The translations under genes and the position numbers were made by a program. Source: Tetranychus cinnabarinus (Eukaryota; Arthropoda; Arachnida; Trombidiformes; Tetranychidae). Taken from it: a stretch of DNA of 64,000 nucleotides. Below, piece after piece: positions 34,228 through 45,785 of the stretch. The DNA lies in NCBI GenBank assembly GCA_022266195.1, contig WHVY01000002.1, positions 3,921,001 through 3,985,000 of the forward strand. Direction: 5' to 3'. The notes under the pieces were generated by a model. The model was not told the origin of the DNA. It saw nothing but the letters and a program-made list of their open reading frames with translations, and searched no databases. Position 1 is the first letter of the stretch. Every line of letters starts with the position of its first letter.

Positions 34228-37184
34228 TGCCGATGAAACTTACATGTGAAAGAAAAGCGCTCGAAGCACGAAACATCCAATAAACGCAAAGCATTCCCAC
34301 AATTGATAACTCATTACCTGTTTAATTTGACCAACTTACCTGATTCCATGCAATAATTGATTCACATTTTTCTCTTCTCATTTTATTCTAATTTTATTCT
34401 TCTAACATTATTTCCCAAGATTTCCCCTGAAAATGTATTATAATGAAGCAACAAAAAAGTAACAAATGTTAAGCATTGATTAACTCGAGGATTTAACCAA
34501 CAACCCAAGTTAAATCAAAGTTAACCATAAATATTTAAACTGATTAATAATGGAATCAATAATTGATAAATAATCCAAGACGAAATGTTGAGGATTGAAA
34601 AGTGAAAAGAAAAGCCCAAAATGAGCAAAAAAAGTCAACATTGATTGTTGATCAGTTGATGCAATTTCAATTAATATTACTAATACTTATTTAGATGTTT
34701 AATTGTTTGACTTTTCAAGACTTGGCTTCAAAACCATTTTGCTTAAAGTCACCTTTATAAATATGTTTTGTGTAAAGACAAGAGATGACCATAGTTGATA
34801 CAATATAGAGAAACAAGATTTATCCTTTTTGCGCTCATCTTGACCATCTTCACCTGGTTGTCACCCTCATCTTCACTCATCATCATTCATCTTTCTTTTC
34901 TTCTGATAAATGTTTCCAATTTAATTTGCCATCATTGACTTTAATCGTTTCAACTTATTTATTTTATCCTGCTTTGGGTTCATCTTGTCTTTGGATCCGT
35001 TTTTGGGTTTGTTTGTTTGTTTGTCTCTTAGTTGAAGCAATTGCAATTGCTATTTCATCGACATTCACACACTAAATGCAAGTAAAGACAAAGTTGAAAT
35101 TTGCCTGAAGCAAAAGTTTTCTCTATCAAATTGAATTTTCTTTGCATTTTCAACTCTTCATAAAATAACTGTTACTTTGTCCAATCCCGAGTTGGTATCA
35201 CTCAATAACTCAAACAGTGAAATGAATATCTTTGGAAATGATTCAGCTCCAAGCCTCTTGAATTTCACCGTTTCCTGCTATTTTTTCAGATTTCAATTTT
35301 GCTGTTGCGAAAAACATGAAACATCACTTCAGTAATACAGATAATTAAAGATTGGTAATGGACCCAGAGTGAAATTATAACACACAAATGAACCAGATGA
35401 ATGGAGACTGAAAAGTTGATTTCAATTACATTTTTTTTCTCTCTCTTGGATTAAAAGATTTTATCACATCTTTTGCCTCTTCGTCTGCATCATGTTAAGC
35501 CTTTTTTCACTCAACATTATTCTCATCTTTTCATCAATTTTTCCGTCTTTTTGTCTTCTTTCCAACCAAGTTTTATCAAGAAAAAAAGTCGACTGTTGTA
35601 TAAACTTCTAACCATTGACAGTGAAACATCAACAATGAGAGGAAACTCAGGCTTGATTGGAGTTAATTTCATTATTTGTGCGCTTTTCATTCAATCTTTG
35701 TTCAATGCATGAGACCTGAGTCTATCAGGTATATTTTGATTGAACATTGAAAATCTTAATCCTTTCCATTATTCCTTCTTGCAACCTGTAACTTTCATCG
35801 CCAAACCATCGTCATCAGTATCATTCATCTTTCACTTTTCTTCATCTTGTCTCTCGAAAAGATGTGATCAATTGAAGTAAATACATCAATGTAATTATCG
35901 ACTTGAACATTGTCACATGAACCAGATTGATTATTTTGTCTGTATCTTCCTTTTGAGATGAATAAGAGCGCAACTTACTCATGATTCAAATTTATTCTGG
36001 AGCACAAACTGGCCACTGGCAATGATAAAGAGACATGATTTCCAATGATGCCGTTGCCAGTCATACCAATGTTTACTAGTAATAGAGACTCATCACTGAA
36101 TTCTGGAACTGGCGGCCTTGCTTTTCTTCCATTCCATTTTATTCATTTTTGTCTTTCTCCATATTCAATTATTCCTTATTTTTGTTCCTTTTTTCCTATG
36201 AAAATGTAAAAACACTGACTTGACCATCCAATAAACAGCAACAAAAAGATCATTTATATCAGCCCATGTTAATTTACTCTCCCTGTAATCTTGAATAAGC
36301 AAATTTCTCAATAAAATTTAAGTTTCTTCTTTTACGAGGTCCTCCAGCGGGTAGATTAAACTTTGCCTTCGAGAACTGCTATTCAGAGTGAGCTAGTTGC
36401 AACTTGTATTAATCAGCTCATCGTAAGTTCTTGATTAGCTAATTCAATGAAGCCAATTCACTAATTAACAAATTGTAGCGATGCCAAAAGGTCATTGAAA
36501 AAATATGGCGACAAAATTTGCACGGACGCCGCTTTTATAAGCGAAAAAAGTGTTGTGGACTTTTGAATAACCCAGTAATTGCTTTGCATTGCAGTCTGAT
36601 TAAAACCAAACATCTTTAGTTAGCTTATTGAGATACATTGGCGCCATCTCATGTTGACAAAACGGACCAGTATTTTGACAAAAATTGAGTCGAAGCGATT
36701 ACTAATAAACTTTAATGTTCAGCTGATATCACGTTTTGTGACATTTTTTATAATTAGCCTTAATTTCACAGAAACAGATTTTTTTACAACTTTTTAATCA
36801 CAGTTTGCTCGTAAATAGTTGAATGAATTGTTGATGCCAAAAAATGAAAGGTGGGTGCTAAAGACCTCAGATTTGCTCCATGATCTTTAGCTGATTGAAA
36901 AACCATAAGTTAAAACGTCAAGATCACGTATTTCTTTGCCCTTCAACTGACAATTGAAGGTTATTTTCTGAGAGTGCAAAATATCCATAAATCATACTGG
37001 ACAAATGATATGAGTGTTTCCATACCGTCAAGTTAATCAATTGGTTTTGAGAAAATTCGTCTACTCTCCAACGATATGAATTTTTTAAACATGTAAAAAA
37101 CATCAAACCAATCTGGAAAATTTTGACTATCAGAAAATACCTCTAATTACAGTTAGTGGTCAAATAAATAAGTCACCTCGAATG
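34228..37184. other. CaMKI 3' region and intergenic sequence
   Basis: Starts with the CaMKI 3' UTR. The rest holds no supported gene. The 79-codon plus frame at 35473-35712 has no features beyond a pyrimidine-rich composition and was rejected. Confidence 0.45.
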
Positions 37185-37250
37185 ACCTTAAGCGCTCGGT
37201 CTTATGGCTCTGCGGAAGCTTATAGTTCGAATCTGAGATCTGTAGCATAA
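37185..37250 (+). repeat. tRNA-like SINE fragment
   Basis: Contains agcgctcggtcttatgg followed after tRNA-like spacing by agttcgaatctga, resembling A and B boxes of a Pol III promoter. No complete cloverleaf can be formed, so it was not called a tRNA gene. Confidence 0.35.
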
Positions 37251-38037
37251 AAGATGCAATCATGCATAAAATCAAAAACCCCGTACATCAAAAGGATTAT
37301 CAATGTTGTATTGTTTCAAGTTGTGTAAGTTATAGCTATATAAGGTAGAGAAGAAAATAGAGCTTTACAAATTAATCAGCTTATTAGCTATCCTGATTTA
37401 AATTTTGGCCAATCTTAACCAATCTTGGTAAAAATGGCCAAGATTATGTCGTGTATGATCGAATGAGAACAGAACCGATAATCCAGTATGATGGTCCAGG
37501 TAACCAAACGTCATTTAAATATTTCAAGTCACCTTTGAGTAGCATCAACTGTGAACTTTACAATTTTATCTAGTGTTTCTGCAATATTATCGTATGGACA
37601 ATATATATCGATACTTTTTGAAACAATATAAATTGATACTTACTCCGATAATATCGATACTTTTGAATCGCTTAACTTTAAGCAGTTAGTACGGTTCAAA
37701 AGAAAGATTAGTCAAATTCTTTTTTATTTCATTATTCATTCTCTGAAGCGTATTCGATTGTACATGGTACATCACCTTTTGTACGAAAAGAAAGGGAAAT
37801 TTATTTTCATTGAAAAGGCATATTTCAAAGAAATGCCAAAAACATTGATTTAGGCGTAACATTTGTTAACAAATCCGGTCCGAAGTATTGTTTTTCGATA
37901 TTTGTTTCTGGTATGGATCGAAAGGAGCGAAATTAGTACCATAAAAAAAGTTCCTCCAGTCCAGTGATTTGCTTTCGACATTTTTTATTATTATCAAAAT
38001 TTGGACCATTTTCGGCTATTCGGTAGTTTCTTTTAGT

Positions 38038-38285
38038 TTTTTTATCAATCGTTGCTTAAATTGTTTTCATATTTCATTAGGTAAGCAAATTGATGAAAAA
38101 CATATTTTTCATGTTAATCCATTATCGTCTAAGAATTTATGTTTTTACAAATTTCAAGCGGAAATCCTTATTGCACTCAGGGATCAACAATTGAACTTTT
38201 CTGTTCAACTTCAACTACAGCTTATTATTTGTAAAATTGAAATATAAATAGATTTCCATTGTAATAATTTACATGAAAACAACCT
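38038..38285 (+). repeat. copy of CaMKI intron repeat (partial)
   Basis: Matches the reverse complement of about 23272-23520. It begins near tatcaatcgttgcttaaatt and ends near acatgaaaacaac. More diverged than the 52-kb copy. Confidence 0.7.
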
Positions 38286-38735
38286 TTTATTAGGTAAACA
38301 CAAAAGTCTTTGACAGTTCCTCAATAATTTATTTAAAATGATTAATTAACATAGTTGAACTTATTCAATTGTTCCGATTTCTTAGGAAATAATTAATCAA
38401 TGCTTGTTCTTTAATTTGCACCCAACTTCATCATTTTTTGAGAATTTTTGGTTTCAAATCAAATCGTTGATTTAAAATGATCAACAATTCCAAATTCAGA
38501 AAAATTGGCATCAATTGAAAGCTCAAATTTCACATAATTATCGATAAGAATTTGAAAATTCTAATCACTACCATTATTGAATTACGCTTTTTGATTGCTG
38601 ATGAAATTATCTTTTTTTGACAATTTTCTGAGATTTTTCAATAGGATTTTTTGTTAGAATCGTGAAAATTCTCCAAAACTGTAAAAGTATCTTTTCTATG
38701 GAGATTCAATGTTAAATGAAATTTTCATTAAGCTA

Positions 38736-38873
38736 AAGGGTGTTGCGGTTAGTAAGGTTCAAGCAATCACTTACCCAATGTTGATAAAAAGTTAAAGATG
38801 ATGATAATGAAGATAACGATGGCATTTTCACCTTCATCAACCATCTTTGATGCCATCTAACCGCAACACCCTT
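38736..38873. mobile_element. 138-bp MITE with TA target site
   Basis: Terminal inverted repeats start aagggtgttgcggttag at 38736 and end with the complement at 38873. TA flanks lie at 38734-38735 and 38874-38875. No coding capacity. The first bases resemble the termini of the 2.2-kb element at 49644-51871 (aagggtgtaacgg), which may be related to its mobilising parent. Confidence 0.8.
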
Positions 38874-38939
38874 TAGAATAATTAAATAGTGGTAATGATT
38901 AAAATTGTTAAATTTTTATCAGTGATTATACAATTATGT

Positions 38940-39305
38940 ATGGAATTTGAGCATCAAGTCATCTTTTAGGCAAATTTCTTAGCCTTGATCTCAAAAGTGC
39001 GTTGTCACAGCCATCTAAGAAGCGCTGAATGGTTTTCGAGTTTCGAACTGAACTTTGATTACGAAATAGTTATCAAGATCTGGAAAAAGGAAGAAATCTG
39101 AAAAAGCTAAGTCATGTGAATAAGCAGGGTGGGGTAAAAGTTTCAGTTTTTTCAACTTCTGGTCAATCATTAAAGCCGCATGAGGCCTTGCATTAACATT
39201 CATTATCATGGTCATGACCGCTGGTAATTTTACAACAACTCTTTTCAGTTGTTTGCTTGATTGTTTGTTTTCAGTACATAGAACCATTAATAGTTTGACC
39301 TGCAT
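38940..39305 (-). pseudogene. mariner transposase C-terminal relic
   Basis: The minus-strand frame at 39015-39305 contains NARPHAALMIDQKL and then HPAYSHDLAFSDFFLFPDL. These are recognisable as the second and third catalytic blocks of a mariner (DD34D) transposase, in which the family has SPDLAPSDYHLF. The first catalytic Asp block is missing, and the third block reads SHDL. It is non-functional. The right edge joins the 39272-39792 repeat. Confidence 0.75.
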
Positions 39306-39792
39306 TTAAAAGCTCTCAGTGCACAAGTCCCCAGCTGAACCATGAAACTCAAAGCAAGTATCTTACCGAGTATCTAAGGTTTTGCTAACGAAGTGGAGCG
39401 CGCATTACGGTCAGTTCAAACTCTACCTCGTAATGAATTATCGTAATCGACTTATTTCTCACCACTCGTCAACAATCGACCGTGAAAGTCATGGTTTTCG
39501 AACCGAGAAATTTGTTGATTGTAACACTATTATTTTTTTGGTCTTATTGCAATGAACTTTAATCTAATGGTCTGAACACTACAATTAAATATCGCTGAAA
39601 AATCAGTTGTTAATTTTGCGGTTTCTGCAGTAGTTGAGAACAGATGCTGCTCATCAATGACCGACAGTCTAGAACGCGATGCGTCGTCGTTGCTGAAATC
39701 CCCAGAATTTAAATCTCACAATGAAACGCTGTTTGCACTGCATAATACGCATGCAAATAATGGAGTGCATTACATGTATGCTATTTCAAAGC
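39272..39792. repeat. 520-bp dispersed direct repeat, copy 1
   Basis: Nearly identical to 54668-55185, in the same orientation. Contains an internal short inverted repeat (cattacggtcag, then cgtaatg). No coding content or recognised termini. It abuts the mariner relic. Confidence 0.75.
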
Positions 39793-40030
39793 AATAGTAT
39801 TGAGATGTCCGGGTCTGAGACAAATAAATTAAAACAATTTTTAAATAAAAAAATAAGCTTTTTTTATTGCTTTTTTAGCCAGAATAATATTTTTTTACAA
39901 ATTTCGGGTCTGTTCGAGCTTTCTTGTTTGGGCTTTAGCCCATCGATTATACCTTTGTAGGAATTCCTCTCCGAAATAAGTTTCACATTTAATGTCAATA
40001 TAAACGAATCAATATTATTTCTGTCTTGAA

Positions 40031-40898
40031 TTAGTTCTTTTTTTGAATGGCGATTTCAGCATGATCGTCAGCACTTTCTTTATTCAAATTGCCAATCTTG
40101 TTGTGGCTTGAATTCAAAATCTCTGACAGCTCTTCTATTTCAAGAACCGAATCGTCCATTTCTTTTTTTGCTTTTTTATATTTTTCTTTTTGAAGGGCGT
40201 ACTTTGCTTTTAACTCCTTACCGGCCGCGAACTTTTCTTTAGCGGTGTTTATCGTGCGTTCGATCCATGATGGAACCTCAATATTTTTTGATTCGATGAA
40301 TAATAAGATTCTATTTAAGGCTGTAGTGAGGGGATATTAGTAATAACATTAACACTAACATTAATATTAACATTAACATTAACAATATTAGCAACTGAAA
40401 AACGAAGCGAGTTTTAGGACATGCTGACTTGTAGGATAATAGAACGTACGAATTAATAGAACAAAAATAATGATTAGGATCATTACGATCCCGAAGATCT
40501 TATACTTGAGAGCATCCATATACAACTATACTATAGTAGTAAGAAAAAAAGTCTTGCAAGCCACTTTTGCTCAAGATTTCAACCTGTCTTTCGAACCAAT
40601 TTTTGCAGACAGTTCAATGTTCTTTGGAGCCGTTTTTGTTGAAGATAATCAATCGCAGATTTTAGATGTCTGATTTCATTGAAGGTGAAATTGTTGTTTC
40701 GCATGCCTCCCATGCCTAAAACTACACTAATACTTTACAGCTTAAGAAAGAGATGTCTAGGTTTGAGATTGAATCTCTCTTTCCTGAAATGCATGGAAGA
40801 TAAGGGAAAAAGGAAAAGATGAAATACTGAGAAATAAGAATGTCTGAATGGCAAACTCACCGGGGAGCAGAAGTTTTAGCTTTCGCAACTTTTGGCAT
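40031..40898 (-). CDS. three-exon coiled-coil protein, unrecognised
   Basis: Exons 40861-40898, 40584-40669 and 40031-40320 join in phases 2 and 1 to give 137 aa with no stop. The donors are gtgagt and gttgaa; the final acceptor (ccctcactacag) is strong. The N-terminus is basic (MPKVAKAKTSAPR). Then come HLKSAIDYLQQKRLQ, a helical core with VPSWIERTINTAKEKF, and a long Lys/Glu heptad region (KEKYKKAKKEMDDSV, then EIEELSEIL). It is cytosolic or nuclear, with no signal peptide. A decayed relative may lie at 43971-44532. Family unknown. Intactness across two introns in a transposon-rich region suggests it is still under selection. Confidence 0.6.
40340..40392. repeat. (ACATTA)n-like microsatellite
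   Basis: Imperfect runs of acatta and actaacatt repeats lie within intron 2 of the coiled-coil gene. Confidence 0.6.
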
Positions 40899-40999
40899 GG
40901 TGATGGTGAATAAAAACAATGTCAATATAAGGCACTTAATAAATTTCACAGTGACGAGATAACTTGTTAGATGGTGTGGAATAACTGATTGAGTTAGAA

Positions 41000-42224
41000 G
41001 ATCAATATGGAGCTACTGTATCTTTAAAATAAGCAAAATTTACCTGTATCTGTTTCTTGGAATTGTATTACAGTGATTTTTTACAAAGTTGAAGATAAGT
41101 TTAGACTTTCATTCAAGCGTGAAGTGTTTGTTTTGTCCATTTCGTTACTTAAATTATAATTGATCTATGTAGAGTAAAAGGAAGAAGCTTCCAAGTTCCG
41201 AGTTTTCTCATCTCTTCAAAGTTAATGTAAATTGAATGGGTTTTTGTATGTATCAACAAACCTATTGCTAGCGAACCCATTGAACAATTTGCAGTTAAAA
41301 ACTTTCCATCTTAGTATTACTTAAATACTCTTAACTGAAATGCTGCCATATATGCTATCATTGATGCTTTTGATCATATTTTAGGAAAAATTGCTGCGAT
41401 ACATAATTATAGCTATCTAGATAATTTTGAAGGTAAATTGGTGCAAAAACATCCTTTTGAACAATTTTTGGATAATATGGACGATTCGAAACATGGTTTG
41501 TGCATAGATGGCTAACATTGGTAAATATAGATAAATTAGAAAATTTCTCATTCAGCATTGCATGATTGAAGATGAACAGTTTTGTTGATGAAGATGATTG
41601 TACTCAACACAAGATAAGTCATTTTAACCAGCACACCAAAGATTTATCATATTTTACTCAGGGTAACTCATTTTGATTAGCTTATTAGCAATTCAACCTA
41701 AAAGAGAAAAACTTAATGTATGATTGGAGAAAAAGGATTCAAATGGAAAAGATAAGTTTTGCAGATTAAGATATTGCACACAAAACAGAGTAACTCATTT
41801 TGACCATCACAACAATGTAACTTTAAAGTCAACATATTTGACACAAGATAACTCATTTTAAGCAGTTTATCATTAAGTTAACCTAAGAGGGAAAAACTCT
41901 ATGCATGATTGAAGAACAAGATTCAAAAATGAACTAGATTAGTTTTGCTGGTAAAATTATTATAACAAAACAAAGTGACTCTTTGACCATCTTATCTCTC
42001 ATCTCATCTTAGCTTATTTCTTTGGGCACTATGAGATATGGGAGTTATGAGTAAGAAGTTAAATGTGTATAAAATGGATGAATAGAATCAGTTAAAATTC
42101 ATTTCATTTTGCAGTACTCTTTTGAAAAAGCAGTTTTTGTATTGGAACTCTAGATTAGAAGTAGTCAACTTCCAGCTTATCATCTCTTTCTTATTCTTCT
42201 GTTTCGGTTTAAACAAGTTTTACA
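41000..42224. repeat. imperfect tandem repeats around taactcatttt
   Basis: Between about 41600 and 42010 a unit of roughly 190-200 bp is repeated at low identity. Each copy has aactcattttga or a variant, then an aacctaa(g/a)aggaaaaact-like stretch and a gatt(a)agttttgct-like end. The rest of the interval holds no supported gene. Confidence 0.45.
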
Positions 42225-42875
42225 ATGGATTATTCAGAGGTAAAGTTTGTTTCGCTTAACCAATTTTTAACAGTTTCTTTTTGCATCTAGTGAATTTAAT
42301 CAGTAATTCAGAGAAATAGAATGATCTTAAAACAGTTTTGATTATATGAATGATCTTTTGAACCATTTTGATAAGAATGACACAAAATTCAATTTATACC
42401 AGCAAATTATGTAGTTTTTCATTTATCACTTTAAAATATGGATTAATCTAGTTTTTAATCAACTGTTGTTAATCTTGCAATGAAATGTTTTCTCATTCCA
42501 TATTAAGTAAACCTAGTCTATGCCATCTAGTGACCCTTTTGAAAGAAACAGATAATGGTAAAATTGAATGCAGTGACACCTAGTGTGGAAACAGAAAAAT
42601 GTTGAACTCTTCCTTATTGTTATAACGACTTATTTTTCTCTTATTTTTAGTCGAATCCGGTCACTGAGAATCTTTTTGGTGGAAACAAACCTACTGACCC
42701 TAGAAAGAAAAATGATAAACCTCAGTTTGTGATGAATTTCAAGTTGCCGGAGTTTGCAAACATGACAAAATCCCAGAGGAACAATCAACAAAGAAAAGCA
42801 AGGGAGCATGAAATGAGACAAGATAAATATAAAAGAGCTTTTTACTATCTTAAAAAAAGCAAGAAATCATCATAA
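42225..42875 (+). CDS. two-exon small basic protein, unrecognised
   Basis: Exon 1, 42225-42239, encodes only MDYSE before a gtaaag donor. Exon 2, 42651-42875, follows a good acceptor (cttatttttag) in phase 0 and ends at TAA, giving 79 aa. The product is strongly basic. It starts SNPVTENLFGGNKPTDP and ends in Lys/Arg-rich helical sequence (RNNQQRKAREHEMRQ, KYKRAFYYLKKSKKSS). No signal peptide. Function unknown; a nucleic-acid-binding role is only suggested by charge. It is divergent from the coiled-coil gene 1.3 kb to the left. Confidence 0.5.
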
Positions 42876-42879
42876 AAGA

Positions 42880-43970
42880 GCTATGCGTTTTGATGAGGAG
42901 GCGCTTGCTTGCTGTGCTGCTTCTAAGGAAAGCCAAAATGATTCAGCATTCGATTTGCTAAGTTTAATTTATAGTCCGCAAAAAGCATTTATACATTTTG
43001 TTAACTTATTGATTGATATTGAATCAAATCAACAACTTTAATTATCAAATTGCAGTTAATTATTCATTATTTTACGTTAAAATGATGAAAATATCAATTT
43101 AATTATGGTTATTGGTGAATGATCAAAATTATCGTAAAGTCCTGACATCTGGTGACAAAGTCCAAAATATTGAAGGCAATCGCTGTTTGCTATAATATCA
43201 GTAGTTATCAGCTAAGTTCAGTTTGCGTCAAAAGTAACTCAAATTGGTCAATCATAGCCTGAATAGGATTAATTGTACTAAAATGTATGCTAACCGGGCT
43301 AAAACGTAATCAAAAGTAGTAGTTTAGTTCTCAATTGGGTTTAAAAGAAGGCTGTATGGATCATTAAAGACTCAATTTCTTGATTTGACTGTAACTTTTT
43401 AGCTATCAGTTTGCTGAAAAAATAAATACGCTCAAGAGTCACTCATTTTGCCTGAAGTTTATCATTAGATTGCAAAAAATCATATTCGAGAAACTTTTTT
43501 GATCAATTTTCCTTCATAGAGTTAACATATGAACTTATAAAATTTGGCTTGAATGTGCTCAATAGTAGGTAGATGTAACTATCATTGGTCAATTATAGCC
43601 TAAATAGGCTTAACTGCATGAAAAAGTAGTAATTCAAGGTCAAAAAGGACTAAATCCTAGTCAAATGGGTTAACTCAAGGTCAAATAGGACTTAATCCTA
43701 GTCAAATTAAGCTAACATTGGTTAATTATAGCTAATAAACGGTAAAAACGGTCTAAGTGTAATTAAAATCATTTAAATTTGGCTCATTCAGCATTGGCAT
43801 GAAGAGTATAACAACCAATCAGCAGATGGCACTGATGTGTGAGTAAACTAACGGTCGAAAAATTCTCTTTAAAATAATTCTGTACAACTGTCGAATTGTG
43901 CCTTAATTTGTTTCTTCTATTAATTGTTTAATTAATTTGTTTAAATAACCTGTGATATTTAATTGCAATA
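42880..43970. other. intergenic with local short repeats
   Basis: Includes a 41-bp tandem duplication at 43632-43713 (tcaaggtcaaa-aggact-aatcctagtcaaat) and scattered related phrases such as ggtcaat(c/t)atagcct. No gene supported. Confidence 0.5.
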
Positions 43971-44532
43971 TGGCTGAAATTCCCAGTGGTGAGTCTATTT
44001 ATATATCAATCCTTTCCTGATCTAACCTTTTTTCCATATTTGCAGCCGTTTTGCCCTCTCTCGATTTTGATTAAAAACATCGAGCAATTTATTGGTGAGA
44101 ACCCTTCACCCCATATAGCGAGAGCCATCGCATTAAAGGAATGGGGTGCGTACGTAACTTGCAAAGGCAAGTTGCTGTTGATACAAGGAAAATACGTTAC
44201 TTAAAATAACAAAATCAAATGCTGTTTGAGCAAAGAGTGAGGTTTGCATCCTCAAGGCAAAGGTATCGGAAATCTCACGCAACTATTCGGAGCTGACTGG
44301 CGAGGCTGAAAGCCTAATAAGTGATGTGGAAGAATTGTTGAAGATGGTCCGCCAACAAGAGGACCAAATTTCGCAGAAAAACGAAATAATAGAGTACTCT
44401 CAAAATACTATTGTTGATCAGCAACATTATATTGCATATGTTGATGCAAGCTCAATAAGTCCGTTGGAATTCCGCAGCAGGAATACCCGGCTTCATCTAG
44501 ATCTTTATTATCATTTACCCGATAATTCTTAA
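43971..44532 (+). pseudogene. decayed coiled-coil gene
   Basis: A clean intron (43990-44045, gtgagt donor, tttgcag acceptor) follows a start reading MAEIPS. The spliced frame then stops after nine codons. Coding-like sequence continues in a shifted frame (KNIEQFIGENPSPHIARAI). It resumes after another break as KVSEISRNYSELTGEAESL and a long helical, Glu-rich stretch to the stop at 44532. The order FIE/FIG - P.(W/H)I.R(T/A)I - long coiled coil resembles the intact gene at 40031-40898. It is therefore read as a frameshifted relative; the homology is an inference from weak similarity. Confidence 0.4.
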
Positions 44533-44619
44533 TAATTTCATTTCATTTAAATAAACTTCATTTTTTTGTTATATTTGTTTCATTTTGTTCCGAATAAAAA
44601 CCGCGTAACGCTTTGTTTT

Positions 44620-44752
44620 CTGTCCCAGTAATCACCTAACTAGCCCTGTCCCAGTAATCGCTAAACTAACCCTGTCCCAGAAATAACATAACTTAACCTG
44701 TCCCAGAAATTCAATAAGTGTCCCTGTCCCAGAAATCACGTTTGTACCAGAA
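44620..44752. repeat. 26-bp minisatellite with ctgtcccag core
   Basis: The core ctgtcccag starts at 44620, 44646, 44672, 44698 and 44724, an exact 26-bp period, with a degenerate sixth unit (tgtaccag). Sequence between cores varies, so only the core seems conserved. It lies about 90 bp downstream of the decayed gene. Confidence 0.75.
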
Positions 44753-44779
44753 CTCACATTTCCCTACTACTCCTGCGTA

Positions 44780-45785
44780 GTTTCACCAGTCTTTTTATGA
44801 GATTTATCTTGCAAATCAACTTGATTGGTCATTCTGACTTTATTTCATCCGATTCTAACCGACAGATTTTTTTAACCGACCAAGGTGTTTTGATAAAACG
44901 GCAACAACGCTTCACTCATCCGATTTCCTCTTTATTTGGACAGAGTCTGGAAAATATCTACCCAACAGATCTTTTGAACTGAGTAAATGTTTTCAAACCG
45001 GATGCATATCGTTTTGGCAGATGGAGAGACGTATAAAGATACACCTAATAAAAAACTTGCAAATCTGTTTATAATACTGCGTAACTAACTCAAAAAAGTT
45101 TATTTACTTACACAATTTATGCGTTTATTATGAACATTAAACATCACATGAGTATAATTTCAACCTGCGTGGTTTTTCAAAAATCAAAAAAATTTACACG
45201 TCCCATTGAAAAACATTGATTTAAATAAAAAATACAGTTCATGCATAGGGTCCCCCTTTGACCATTTTGCAAAATGCAGCTCGTTTTTGATTTTTGATTT
45301 TTCATCTTTTTTAATTGCATTTAAATATCTCTTTAACTAATTGAGGTATTTAATTTTTGTTAATTGCAAAAAACATTTGTATTATTTAACTACTGATTAC
45401 CGAAATTCATCTCAATACGATAATCAGATCAAATTCAGTAAAATAACAAATTTGGTTCGATTTGCGTGAGGCCCACTAATTTTTTGTATGCTTCCGGCGC
45501 CAGTGACTCTGTTGATCACGTAAGTCCGGACATATTTCCTTCCGGCGCTTTAGGCAGGGTTGTATTATGATTTGCGCTGAGTCTTGATTATTTTTGATTC
45601 TTTTGTTAATTTCTCGGAATTCTAAGTGACAAATGCACCTGAATTAACACAATTATTTAATTGACCCTCAAAGTTTCAATTTGTGATAATCTTGGAACTC
45701 CAGACTTTTAAAATGCCCCTCAGTGTAAGTTTGAAAAATTATTGGAAAGGACTTTGGTCAGAAAATCACGATTTCGAGTTAAGCT
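44780..45785. other. no gene recognised
   Basis: AT-rich sequence. A cttccggcgc motif occurs twice (near 45495 and 45540). The 61-codon frame at 44797-44982 has no supporting feature. Confidence 0.4.

Noticed and set aside
33966..34289. 107-codon Leu-rich minus frame
   Set aside because: Antisense shadow of the Asn/Ser codon repeats in the last CaMKI exon.
35473..35712. 79-codon plus frame downstream of CaMKI
   Set aside because: Low-complexity, pyrimidine-rich sequence without any supporting feature.
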